From positions 186,001 through 250,000 of the forward strand of contig JAJTEW010000001.1 of the NCBI GenBank assembly GCA_021299875.1: a stretch of 64,000 bases of DNA, read 5' to 3'. The DNA is from Comamonadaceae bacterium. GTDB lineage: Bacteria > Pseudomonadota > Gammaproteobacteria > Burkholderiales > Burkholderiaceae_C. Below, piece by piece: positions 26,266-33,605 of this stretch. The notes under the pieces were generated by a model that did no database searches, was not told the DNA's origin, and saw only the letters and a program-made list of their open reading frames with translations. A program made the position numbers and the translations under genes. Within the stretch, counting starts at the first letter, position 1. Each line of letters begins with the position of its first letter.

Positions 26266-27444
26266 TCAACGGGACCGCTGACTGAAGTACAGCACCGTGC
26301 CGCTGACGCTGGCCATGACCATCAGGCCCACAAAGCCCGCACGGTAAGTGCCAAACAAACCCGACAAAGCCCCGAACATGGGCGGCCCCAAGACCACACC
26401 CAAAAACGTGAAGGCCAACGTGCCGCCTGTGGCCATGCTGGCCATGCCGGGGGGGGCGCGGCGGGCCACTTCGGCCAAATAGACGCCGTTCCAGCCAATG
26501 GCCGAGGCACCAAAGCCCACCAAAATGGCGATCACCACGCCGTGCGGTGTATCGGTGGTCAAAAAAGCAGAGGCCAAGGCGCCCAATGCCATCATGCTGG
26601 CCAAAAGCAACAGCATGTGCCGCGCGCCCAACCAACGGTCGGCCACATAGCCCCACACCACGCGCCCACCAATGCCACCCAGTTGCGTGACCGACAAAGC
26701 CAGCCCCGCCGCCACCAAACCGTAAGACAAATCGTCGTGCAAAAAAGTCACCAAATAGGTGGTGAGGGACAACTGCACCATCGAGAACATGAACGAGCAA
26801 GAAGCCATGGTGAGCAAGGCGCGGTGCGCCAACACCATGCGGATGGGATCGATCAGACTCCCCCATCGGACGCGGGCATCGGCTTGTCGGTCGCTGTCCA
26901 GCTCAGCCCGCAGACCCTGCGACACTCCGGCGCACAACAAGCACAGTGCGGCCACCACCCACATGCTCAGCTGCCAATCGATGAGCAAGGCCAAGGGCGG
27001 CACAATCGCGCCCGCCAACATGCTGCCCAAGGGCACACCGGTTTGTTTGATGGAAAAAACCAAAGACATTTGCGCTTTGGGGGTGGTGCGGGCCAACAGG
27101 TGCGAACTGGCCGGGGTGATCGGGCCGTAGCCCAGGCCAATGAGCACAGCGCCCAAGACCATGGCCGGCAACCACGGCACGGCGCACAAGCCCAAGCCCA
27201 CAGCGCACAACACCAGCCCCCATTGGCTGACCCGGATGGCCCCCATGCGGGCCACGGTGGCACCGCCCAGCAAAGTGGCCACCATGGCACCGGCGTAGGT
27301 GACCGACACATACAAACCCACGAGCGCAGGTGACACCTGCAGGGTCTGCGCCACCACCGGCGCAATCACCGGCAAGGTGAGCAAGGCCATGGCCACCATG
27401 GCCTGGATGACCAGGGTCAGCAGCAAGGGCCACCAGCTTTTCAT
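26266..27444 (-). CDS. Major facilitator superfamily transporter
   Basis: This inner-membrane carrier has 392 residues and about twelve hydrophobic segments. The loop between helices 2 and 3 reads GGATVARMGAIR, and helix 8-9 features GRVVWGYVADRWLG are typical of MFS proteins. I chose the ATG at 27444 because GGAG lies eight bases upstream; a TTG at 27459 is less likely. It follows the Bug receptor and CMD-protein genes on the same strand and converges with the asparaginase gene. It resembles cyanate/NNP-type and organic-acid MFS carriers. The substrate is unknown. Confidence 0.9.
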   Translation of the reverse strand: MKSWWPLLLTLVIQAMVAMALLTLPVIAPVVAQTLQVSPALVGLYVSVTYAGAMVATLLGGATVARMGAIRVSQWGLVLCAVGLGLCAVPWLPAMVLGAVLIGLGYGPITPASSHLLARTTPKAQMSLVFSIKQTGVPLGSMLAGAIVPPLALLIDWQLSMWVVAALCLLCAGVSQGLRAELDSDRQADARVRWGSLIDPIRMVLAHRALLTMASCSFMFSMVQLSLTTYLVTFLHDDLSYGLVAAGLALSVTQLGGIGGRVVWGYVADRWLGARHMLLLLASMMALGALASAFLTTDTPHGVVIAILVGFGASAIGWNGVYLAEVARRAPPGMASMATGGTLAFTFLGVVLGPPMFGALSGLFGTYRAGFVGLMVMASVSGTVLYFSQRSR

Positions 27445-27502
27445 CACGAAATCTCCCAAACCGGCGAGATGCAGACCCTCAGGCCCCAGCGCAACGGGGT
27501 TG

Positions 27503-28480
27503 TCAATTCGCTTTGACGCCAGCCTTGATCAACAAACCACCCAGGGTATCGATCTCATTTTTAAGGTGGTTGCGCAAAGCTTCTGGGCGCGCTTGGTCAA
27601 CCGAGACGGCCGATATGCCCATGGCCTCCAGGCGCTGGCGCACTTCAGGATCGGTCACCGACTTTTGCAGCGCCAATGTCAACTGGTCGAGCACTGGTTT
27701 AGGTGTTCCCTTGGGGGCGTACAAACCAAATGAAATGTTGATGTCAAAACCCTCAACGCCAGCATCGGTGATGGCGGGCACCTCGGGCAACTGGGGCAAG
27801 CGTGCTTTGCCCGCAGAGGCATAGGCCTTGATCTTGCCACCCTTGACCGAGGGTACGGTGCCCGAAGTTTGGTCGCACAAAATGTCCACCTGACCACCCA
27901 TCAGGTCGTTCAAGGCCGGGCCAGTGCCCTTGTATGGAATTTCATTGAGCTTGACGTTCAAGGCGTTCATCATCATGAGGCCGCACAAGTGAGAGGCCGA
28001 GCCCACACCCGCGTGCGCCAAACTGACTTTGGGTCCGTTGGCTTTCACGTAGGCCACAAATTCGTTCAGATTGCGCGCCGGAAAATCATTGCGTGTGACG
28101 ATGACCATGGGGCCACTGGTGGCGCGGCCGATTGGCTCAAAATCGTCCACCGGGTGGTAGGGCAAACCTTTGTACATGGCCACATTGGTGGCATGGCTCA
28201 CGTGGATCATCAAGAGCGTGTAGCCATCGGGTCTGGCGCGCGCCACTTTGGCCGTGCCAATCGAGCCTGACGCTCCTGCAGTGTTGTCCACCACGATTTG
28301 CTGGCCCAAGTGCTTTTGCATGGCTCCGGCAAACACCCGGGTGATGGTGTCGCCCGGTCCACCTGCGGCGTAAGGCATGACCATGGTGATGGCGCGGTTG
28401 GGAAAGTCTTGCGCCGAAACATGCACGGCCGTGGCGGCCCACATGAGGGCCAATGCGCAGCGAACAAAACGGAATGTCAT
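27503..28480 (-). CDS. Bug/TctC-family periplasmic solute receptor
   Basis: This is a 325-residue Bug receptor with a signal peptide (MTFRFVRCALALMWAATAV, cleaved after VHVSA). Motifs are MVMPYAAGGPGDTITR, VDNTAGASGSIGTAKVARARPDGYT and EIPYKGTGPALNDLMGG. AGGAG six bases before the ATG fixes the start. It sits between the CMD-family gene and the MFS transporter gene. It should bind an organic solute outside the membrane; TctA/TctB partners must be elsewhere. Confidence 0.93.
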   Translation of the reverse strand: MTFRFVRCALALMWAATAVHVSAQDFPNRAITMVMPYAAGGPGDTITRVFAGAMQKHLGQQIVVDNTAGASGSIGTAKVARARPDGYTLLMIHVSHATNVAMYKGLPYHPVDDFEPIGRATSGPMVIVTRNDFPARNLNEFVAYVKANGPKVSLAHAGVGSASHLCGLMMMNALNVKLNEIPYKGTGPALNDLMGGQVDILCDQTSGTVPSVKGGKIKAYASAGKARLPQLPEVPAITDAGVEGFDINISFGLYAPKGTPKPVLDQLTLALQKSVTDPEVRQRLEAMGISAVSVDQARPEALRNHLKNEIDTLGGLLIKAGVKAN

Positions 28481-28511
28481 GGCGATCTCCTTGAAGATTG
28501 TAAAAAACGGA

Positions 28512-29135
28512 TCAGGCCAGCAAACGCTGGCGAATCTCTTGGGGGTCCATCACCTGCAAGGGGGCCTCGCCCCCGTCCGGAATGCCCACTTGAGTGGCAT
28601 TGAGCAGCATGGAGACCATGACATAAGTGCCGGACAACACGGTGAGATCGACCACGGCTTGTTCGCCCATGGCCGCGACGGCCTCTTGCCATAAAGCATC
28701 TGGCACGCGGTGGTTGAGCGACAACTGAACACAGTAGTCGTACACCAAGCGTTCGTCGGCTTGCATGCTGGTGGGGCGCTGGCATTGCTGCAAGTCGCGC
28801 ATGACCGCATCGGACAAACCCGCCTTGCGTGCGATGCGCTCATGGGCCCACCATTCGAATTGGGCGTTGGAGATGCGCGCCTGGATCAAGATGGCGAATT
28901 CGTTCAGCCGCTTGTTCACCGAAGTGCGAAAACGCAGATAGTCCAAAAAGTCAAAGGCGCGCCTGGCCATGTCGGGGCTGCGCAGCAAGGCGTTGTAAGG
29001 CCCCCCTAAAGCAGCACTGGACACTTTGAGGATGTCATCGGCCAAGGGGCGAACATTGGCCGCCAAGTCCTCGTAACGGATTTGCGAGAGTCTCTCGGTC
29101 ATGGGGAAGGGTGAAGGTTTGACAAAAGAAGACAT
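28512..29135 (-). CDS. Carboxymuconolactone decarboxylase (AhpD-like) family protein
   Basis: This 207-residue protein shows the CMD/AhpD fold: RTSVNKRLNEFAILIQARISNAQFEWWAHERIARKAGLSDAVMRDL. The usual CxxC redox pair of AhpD is absent (ARISNAQFEW), so a peroxidase role is unlikely and a decarboxylase or isomerase role is more plausible. I chose the ATG at 29135 (MSSFVKPSP); ATG codons at 29102 and 29168 are in frame. It leads a three-gene unit with a Bug receptor and an MFS transporter, and diverges from the GST gene. Confidence 0.82.
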   Translation of the reverse strand: MSSFVKPSPFPMTERLSQIRYEDLAANVRPLADDILKVSSAALGGPYNALLRSPDMARRAFDFLDYLRFRTSVNKRLNEFAILIQARISNAQFEWWAHERIARKAGLSDAVMRDLQQCQRPTSMQADERLVYDYCVQLSLNHRVPDALWQEAVAAMGEQAVVDLTVLSGTYVMVSMLLNATQVGIPDGGEAPLQVMDPQEIRQRLLA

Positions 29136-29252
29136 TAACAACAAGCCCCACCTGCAACAGTCGCCCAAATGACTGGTGCAACTGTGCGCATTCCAGTGGA
29201 TTCGGCGACACTGCGCTTCAAGACATTTTTTTCATTTTTGAACGGATCCAAT

Positions 29253-29951
29253 ATGTTGAAATTTTTCTTTAACGCCGCACCCAACCCCATGAAGATTGCC
29301 TTACTGCTGGAAGAACTGGGCCTGCCTTTTGAGGCTGTTCCTGTGGATACACGCAAAGGCGAACAGTTCGAGCCGGCCTTTTTGGCGGTCAACCCCAATG
29401 CCAAGGTGCCCGCCATCACCGATGGCGAGACCACCGTGTTCGACAGCAACGCCATCTTGTTGTACTTGGCCGATCGCGAACAAAAGTTCATACCCAGCGT
29501 GACCCAAGCCAAAGAACGCGGCGCAGCCCTGTCTTGGTTGATGTTCATCGCCAGTGGCATTGGGCCTTTCTCGGGTCAGTCGGTGCACTTTCGCCATGCG
29601 GCACCCGAGCCCAAAGCCTACGCGCTGAACCGCTACGACTTTGAGGCCCACCGCCATTGGACGGTGCTGGAAAAGCACTTGACGCAAAACACCTACATGC
29701 TGGGCGAACACTACAGCATCGTTGACATGGCCCTGTGGGGCTGGGCGCGCCTGCTGCCCTATGTGTTGGGCACAGGAGAGGCCACCTGGACCCAGTACCC
29801 CCACATCAAACGCCTGCTCGATGCGGTCAATGCACGTCCCGCAGCACAACGGGCTGAAGCCTTCAAAGCCCGTTACACCTTCAAAACAGAGATGGACGCT
29901 GAGGCCAAAAAGTTCATGTTTCCGCAAAATGAGCGTTTGAACCCTTCATAA
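29253..29951 (+). CDS. Glutathione S-transferase family protein
   Basis: This 232-residue GST has an N-terminal thioredoxin-fold domain (MLKFFFNAAPNPMKIALLLEE to DSNAILLYLADRE, about residues 1-80). An all-alpha C-terminal domain contains MLGEHYSIVDMALWGWAR, the N-capping box region. It would conjugate or reduce substrates with glutathione in the cytoplasm. The ATG at 29253 gives the normal GST N-terminus; the in-frame ATG at 29169 adds 28 unrelated residues. It resembles the YfcG/YghU-type bacterial GSTs in overall layout. Confidence 0.9.
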   Translation: MLKFFFNAAPNPMKIALLLEELGLPFEAVPVDTRKGEQFEPAFLAVNPNAKVPAITDGETTVFDSNAILLYLADREQKFIPSVTQAKERGAALSWLMFIASGIGPFSGQSVHFRHAAPEPKAYALNRYDFEAHRHWTVLEKHLTQNTYMLGEHYSIVDMALWGWARLLPYVLGTGEATWTQYPHIKRLLDAVNARPAAQRAEAFKARYTFKTEMDAEAKKFMFPQNERLNPS

Positions 29952-29960
29952 AATGCCCGC

Positions 29961-30668
29961 ATGAATTTAACGGGCGGATGGCATTGGCATGTGCGGGCGT
30001 GGCGATCTCAGGGGCGCTGGGCCCCTGCCTCTGCGCAGATCACCGATTGGCTGATGGCGCAAGCCATGCCTCGCCAACAACTGGTGTTGATCGGCGCGAG
30101 TGCCGGTTGGATGCTGCCCACGGCGTGGTTGGCGCAATTTGAAGAGGTCCATGCTTGGGACATCGACCCTTGGGCCAAACCGCTTTTTTATGCGCGTCAT
30201 GGCCGACACCTGAAACGCCTAGGCCTCGCCTTGCACCTGCACACGGACGACGGTTTGGCCCTCTTGCCCGAATTGGTGTGCAACATGCCTGGCGCTTTTT
30301 TCTGGTTTGACAATGTGCTGGGGCAATTGCGCTTCACGGGATTGCCTCTGCAAGAGACCGCGCGCCGATTGGGCCAAATACAGCACCAAATGAAAGGGGT
30401 GGCTTGGGGCAGTTTGCACGACCGCATGTCAGGCCCCCGTCGGCCTGACCATCCTTGGCCAAAGCCCAAGGCAGCCCTTGCAGGGTGGGCGATGGAATCC
30501 AGCCCAGGCCAAGATTGGCTGCGCAGCACGGGCGCTGTGAGCCCATGGCTCGACCACCTCACAGAGCAGGTCCTGCCAAACGACACGCCAGTGCAGTACA
30601 CCGCATGGCACTTCAAACCGGGCTACGCGCATTGGCTTGAAATGGGTTGGTGCCCCCAAACCCTTTGA
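29961..30668 (+). CDS. Hypothetical protein with Rossmann/SAM-methyltransferase-like features
   Basis: I do not recognise this 235-residue protein. Near residues 40-75 a glycine-rich turn (LVLIGASAGWMLP) is followed by a strand ending in acidic residues (VHAWDIDPWAKPLF). This resembles the nucleotide-binding part of SAM-dependent methyltransferases. FFWFDNVLGQLRF lies where a catalytic loop might be. It is tryptophan- and histidine-rich. It begins nine bases after the GST stop and may be co-transcribed. The base composition matches its neighbours, so it is probably a real gene of unknown role. Confidence 0.7.
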   Translation: MNLTGGWHWHVRAWRSQGRWAPASAQITDWLMAQAMPRQQLVLIGASAGWMLPTAWLAQFEEVHAWDIDPWAKPLFYARHGRHLKRLGLALHLHTDDGLALLPELVCNMPGAFFWFDNVLGQLRFTGLPLQETARRLGQIQHQMKGVAWGSLHDRMSGPRRPDHPWPKPKAALAGWAMESSPGQDWLRSTGAVSPWLDHLTEQVLPNDTPVQYTAWHFKPGYAHWLEMGWCPQTL

Positions 30669-30686
30669 TACCGGCGTGCGCAGCGG

Positions 30687-31589
30687 TCACTTCAAGCGGG
30701 GTGGAAGATGCTCGAAGCTTTGCCCCAAGTCCAACAGCTGCTGGGTTTCAATGACCGCATTCAGGCCATCGAAGTCCAGCATGTGATCTTGCCAAGGGCG
30801 CGTGGTCTGGTGCGTGTGCAAGCTGGCGTAATAGCCTTGCAGCGTGTGCAACACCGCCCGCGCTGTGCCGCCCGGAAATATCACGATCTTGAACCCTCGC
30901 TCACCCAACTCGGCTGCGCTTTGCACCGGCGTCTTGCCGCCCTCCACCATGTTGGCCAACAGCGGCACACGCTGTGCAAACTGCGCGCAGGCGCGGTTCA
31001 TCTGCTCATCGGATCTGAGCGCCTCAATGAACAGCGCATCCACGCCGCATTCCAAATAGCGCTCGGCCCGCTCCAGCGCGGCGTCCAGACCCTCCACCGC
31101 CACCGCATCGGTGCGCGCCAGAATCAGGGTGTTTTTGTTCTGCCGTGCATCGAGTGCGGCGCGCAACTTGCCCTGCATCTCAGCCACTGGCACCACGCCC
31201 TTACCGTCCAGATGGCCGCAGCGCTTGGGAAAAGTCTGGTCTTCGATCTGGATCATTGCGGCCCCGGCGCGCTCAAAGTCGCGCACCGTGCGCTGTGTGT
31301 TGAGCGCGTTGCCAAAGCCGGTGTCGGCGTCCACGATCACGGGTATGTTCACCCGGTCGGTGATGTGGGCCAGCGTCTGCGCCACTTCGGTGGCCGTCGT
31401 CAGGCCAATGTCCGAGCGGCCCAGGCGGGTGTAAGCGATCGATGCACCCGACAAATACAGCGCCTCAAAACCCGCCTGCTGGGCCACCAGCGCGGTGAGC
31501 GCGTCGTAAACACCGGGGACCAACAGGGCCTGAGGTTGCTGCAGGCGTCGGGCCAAAAAGGATTGGGCCAAAGTGTGGGGCTGGCTCAT
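30687..31589 (-). CDS. Isocitrate lyase/PEP-mutase family lyase (methylisocitrate or dimethylmalate lyase-like)
   Basis: This 300-residue TIM-barrel lyase splits a 2-hydroxy-diacid by retro-aldol chemistry, usually giving pyruvate or glyoxylate plus a second acid. DADTGFGN, the Mg-site QIEDQTFPKRCGHLDGK (with the KRCGH catalytic cysteine) and NMVEGGKTP are diagnostic. It could be a 2-methylisocitrate lyase, an oxaloacetate decarboxylase or a 2,3-dimethylmalate lyase. Aconitase-like subunits in the same operon favour a substituted-malate lyase. It is the last gene of the operon and overlaps the FAD oxidoreductase stop as ATGA. Confidence 0.9.
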   Translation of the reverse strand: MSQPHTLAQSFLARRLQQPQALLVPGVYDALTALVAQQAGFEALYLSGASIAYTRLGRSDIGLTTATEVAQTLAHITDRVNIPVIVDADTGFGNALNTQRTVRDFERAGAAMIQIEDQTFPKRCGHLDGKGVVPVAEMQGKLRAALDARQNKNTLILARTDAVAVEGLDAALERAERYLECGVDALFIEALRSDEQMNRACAQFAQRVPLLANMVEGGKTPVQSAAELGERGFKIVIFPGGTARAVLHTLQGYYASLHTHQTTRPWQDHMLDFDGLNAVIETQQLLDLGQSFEHLPPRLK

Positions 31590-32998
31590 GGCGTGTCCTT
31601 CAAAAGTTGTTGCGCCGTGTGTGCGGCGATGTGGCCACCCGCGATGGCGCTGAGCAAACCGTTGCCCGACAGATAACCCCAGACGGCTTGACCCGAGACG
31701 CCCCGCGCTGCACCGCCAGCGGCCAACAGGTTGGGCAAAGGCGAACCATCCTGACGCAACACGCGGGTGTGCGCGTCGATGTCCAAACCACCTTGGGTGT
31801 GGAACAAGGCACCGGTGACTTTGATGGCATGGAAAGGGGCTTGCAACGCACGTTTGAACACGCGGCCTGTGGCTGGGTCGGAACCGGGTTGGAGGCCGTT
31901 CAAAGTGGCCTGCAGGGCTTCGGGAGGGCAGCCGATCAGTTGCGCCAGTTCGTTGGCATCTGCGGCGTCTTGCACGGCACCTGCGCTTTGCGCGGCCACA
32001 AAATCGGGGAACCCTTGCGCAAACGCCAGCAGCGCATCGTCGAAGACATTCCAGGCCACACCGCCCGGCTGCGCCAGCACATGCACCGCCGCCTCAGAGT
32101 AGCCCAGGGTCTCGTCATGAAAGCGCTCGCCTTGGGCGTTGATCTGCACACCGCCCTCCATCATCACCGCCCAAGAGATCAATGCCCCTTGCGGAATGGC
32201 CCAGGAACCGTGGCCCTGGTAAGCACCCAGGTCGGCCAGGCGTGCGCCCAGTTGTTGGCCCCAAGCGATCGCGCTGCCGTCGTTGCCCACATGGCCCGCG
32301 TAGGTGGCCTCGGCCATCTCGGGCAGCAGGTCTTTCACCATGGCCGTGGCCCCGCCAAAGCCGTTGCAAGCCAGCAGCACTGCATCGCAGCGGATGCGTT
32401 CGGTCTGCCCATCGGGCCGCACAAAACCCACACCGTGGAGGTGTTGCGCGTCATCGGACCACAGCTCGGTCACCTGTGCTTGCGTGAGCACCACCACGCC
32501 CGCAGCATCGGCTGCGGCTTGCAGGCGGCTCATCAATCCGGCCCCGGTTTTTTCGGGCACGGCGTGCATGCGGTGGGCACTGTGACCGGGGTACAAAAAG
32601 TTATCCAGCACTTGCCAAGGCAAGCCATGGTGATGGGCCAAGGCGTCAAGCGCTGGGCCGATATTTTGCGCATACGCCTGCACCAGATGCGACGCAGCCT
32701 GGCCATGGGCCTTGGCCTGGATGTCGGCGGCAAAGGTTTCCACACTGTCGGTGATGCCTTGCGCTTGTTGCGCTTGCGTGCACGGGGCCGGGATGAAGCC
32801 CGAAGACAACGCCGTAGAACCGGCAGCAAACGCGTCACGCTCCAGCACCACGCAGTCCACGCCCAAACGGTGCAAGGCCAGCGCCGCCGTGAGGCCGCAA
32901 GCGCCCGCGCCCACGATCACCACGGGCGTGTGATCCTCGGCTTGCACATCCGCTGGAAATTCGGCAGCCGGGCGAACTTGCGGCAGCGGCGCGTTCAT
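31586..32998 (-). CDS. FAD-dependent oxidoreductase (fumarate reductase/ketosteroid dehydrogenase-like)
   Basis: This 470-residue flavoprotein has an N-terminal FAD motif VVIVGAGACGLTAALALHRLG with ERDAF acidic end. The central region is like FrdA/flavocytochrome c (LLACNGFGGATAMVKDLLPE, HVGNDGSAIAWGQQLGARL, GGVQINAQGERFHDE). The C-terminal FAD-binding block is LFHTQGGLDIDAHTRVL and NLLAAGGAARGVSG. No signal peptide or haem domain is present. It could introduce or remove a C=C bond next to a carboxylate, for example turning a succinate-type acid into a maleate/fumarate-type acid. It is coupled to the lyase gene downstream. Confidence 0.88.
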   Translation of the reverse strand: MNAPLPQVRPAAEFPADVQAEDHTPVVIVGAGACGLTAALALHRLGVDCVVLERDAFAAGSTALSSGFIPAPCTQAQQAQGITDSVETFAADIQAKAHGQAASHLVQAYAQNIGPALDALAHHHGLPWQVLDNFLYPGHSAHRMHAVPEKTGAGLMSRLQAAADAAGVVVLTQAQVTELWSDDAQHLHGVGFVRPDGQTERIRCDAVLLACNGFGGATAMVKDLLPEMAEATYAGHVGNDGSAIAWGQQLGARLADLGAYQGHGSWAIPQGALISWAVMMEGGVQINAQGERFHDETLGYSEAAVHVLAQPGGVAWNVFDDALLAFAQGFPDFVAAQSAGAVQDAADANELAQLIGCPPEALQATLNGLQPGSDPATGRVFKRALQAPFHAIKVTGALFHTQGGLDIDAHTRVLRQDGSPLPNLLAAGGAARGVSGQAVWGYLSGNGLLSAIAGGHIAAHTAQQLLKDTP

Positions 32999-33002
32999 GG
33001 CT

Positions 33003-33605
33003 TTAGCCCAGTTGTTTCAAAAAAGTGGCACTGTCCATCACATCGCCCACCGAAGCCATGTCGGCCAGGGACGCCTGGTGTGCGGCTTCACTGAAGGCGG
33101 CGCAACCGTCCGACAACACAATCGCGTGGTAATCGCGCACATGCGCATCGCGCACTGTGCTGGCCACGCCGCCGTTGGTGACGATGCCGCAGACCACCAG
33201 CGTGTCAATGCCCGATTTTTTCAGCACCCAGTCGAGCTGCGTGTTGAAGAAGGCCGAATACGCGACCTTGAACACCGACACATCGACCAGCGGCGCGAGC
33301 AGGTCCACATTGGCTTGGCCCCGGCTACCCGGCGCAAAGTCGCCTTTGCGCAAAAACGGGCGGCGCTCTTTGAGGTGCGCCGAGATCATGGGCTCGCCCT
33401 GCGCATCGGGCCACAAGGTGAACAGGCTGGCCGTGACCAAACCACCGCGCCCCTTGATGGCGCGCGCCACCGGGGCCATGCGCTCGGGCAGTTTGACGGC
33501 CTCGGCACTCAGGGTGTTGCCCCGGGCATAGGCGCCGTCGGGGGCCAGAAAATCGTTTTGCAGGTCGACGATGACCATGCCCAGTTTCGCGTGCTTCAAG
33601 TTCAT
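33003..33605 (-). CDS. Isochorismatase-fold hydrolase lacking the nucleophilic cysteine
   Basis: This 200-residue protein has the cysteine-hydrolase/isochorismatase fold. D14 in VIVDLQNDF and the lysine in VFKVAYSAFFNT are the conserved Asp and Lys of the triad. The third position, normally cysteine in TN-x-C-V, reads TNGGV here, so it is glycine. From memory, vinyl-ether-cleaving isochorismatases (EntB, PhzD) also have glycine there, whereas amidases such as NicF and nicotinamidase need cysteine. It overlaps hyuA as ATGA and precedes the FAD gene by four bases. An amidase role is therefore doubtful despite the hydantoinase-like neighbours. Confidence 0.9.
   Translation of the reverse strand: MNLKHAKLGMVIVDLQNDFLAPDGAYARGNTLSAEAVKLPERMAPVARAIKGRGGLVTASLFTLWPDAQGEPMISAHLKERRPFLRKGDFAPGSRGQANVDLLAPLVDVSVFKVAYSAFFNTQLDWVLKKSGIDTLVVCGIVTNGGVASTVRDAHVRDYHAIVLSDGCAAFSEAAHQASLADMASVGDVMDSATFLKQLG

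Noticed and set aside
31607..33094. A 495-codon open frame on the plus strand opposite the FAD oxidoreductase
   Set aside because: It is produced by GC-biased third positions of the real gene; the sense protein has complete FAD motifs.
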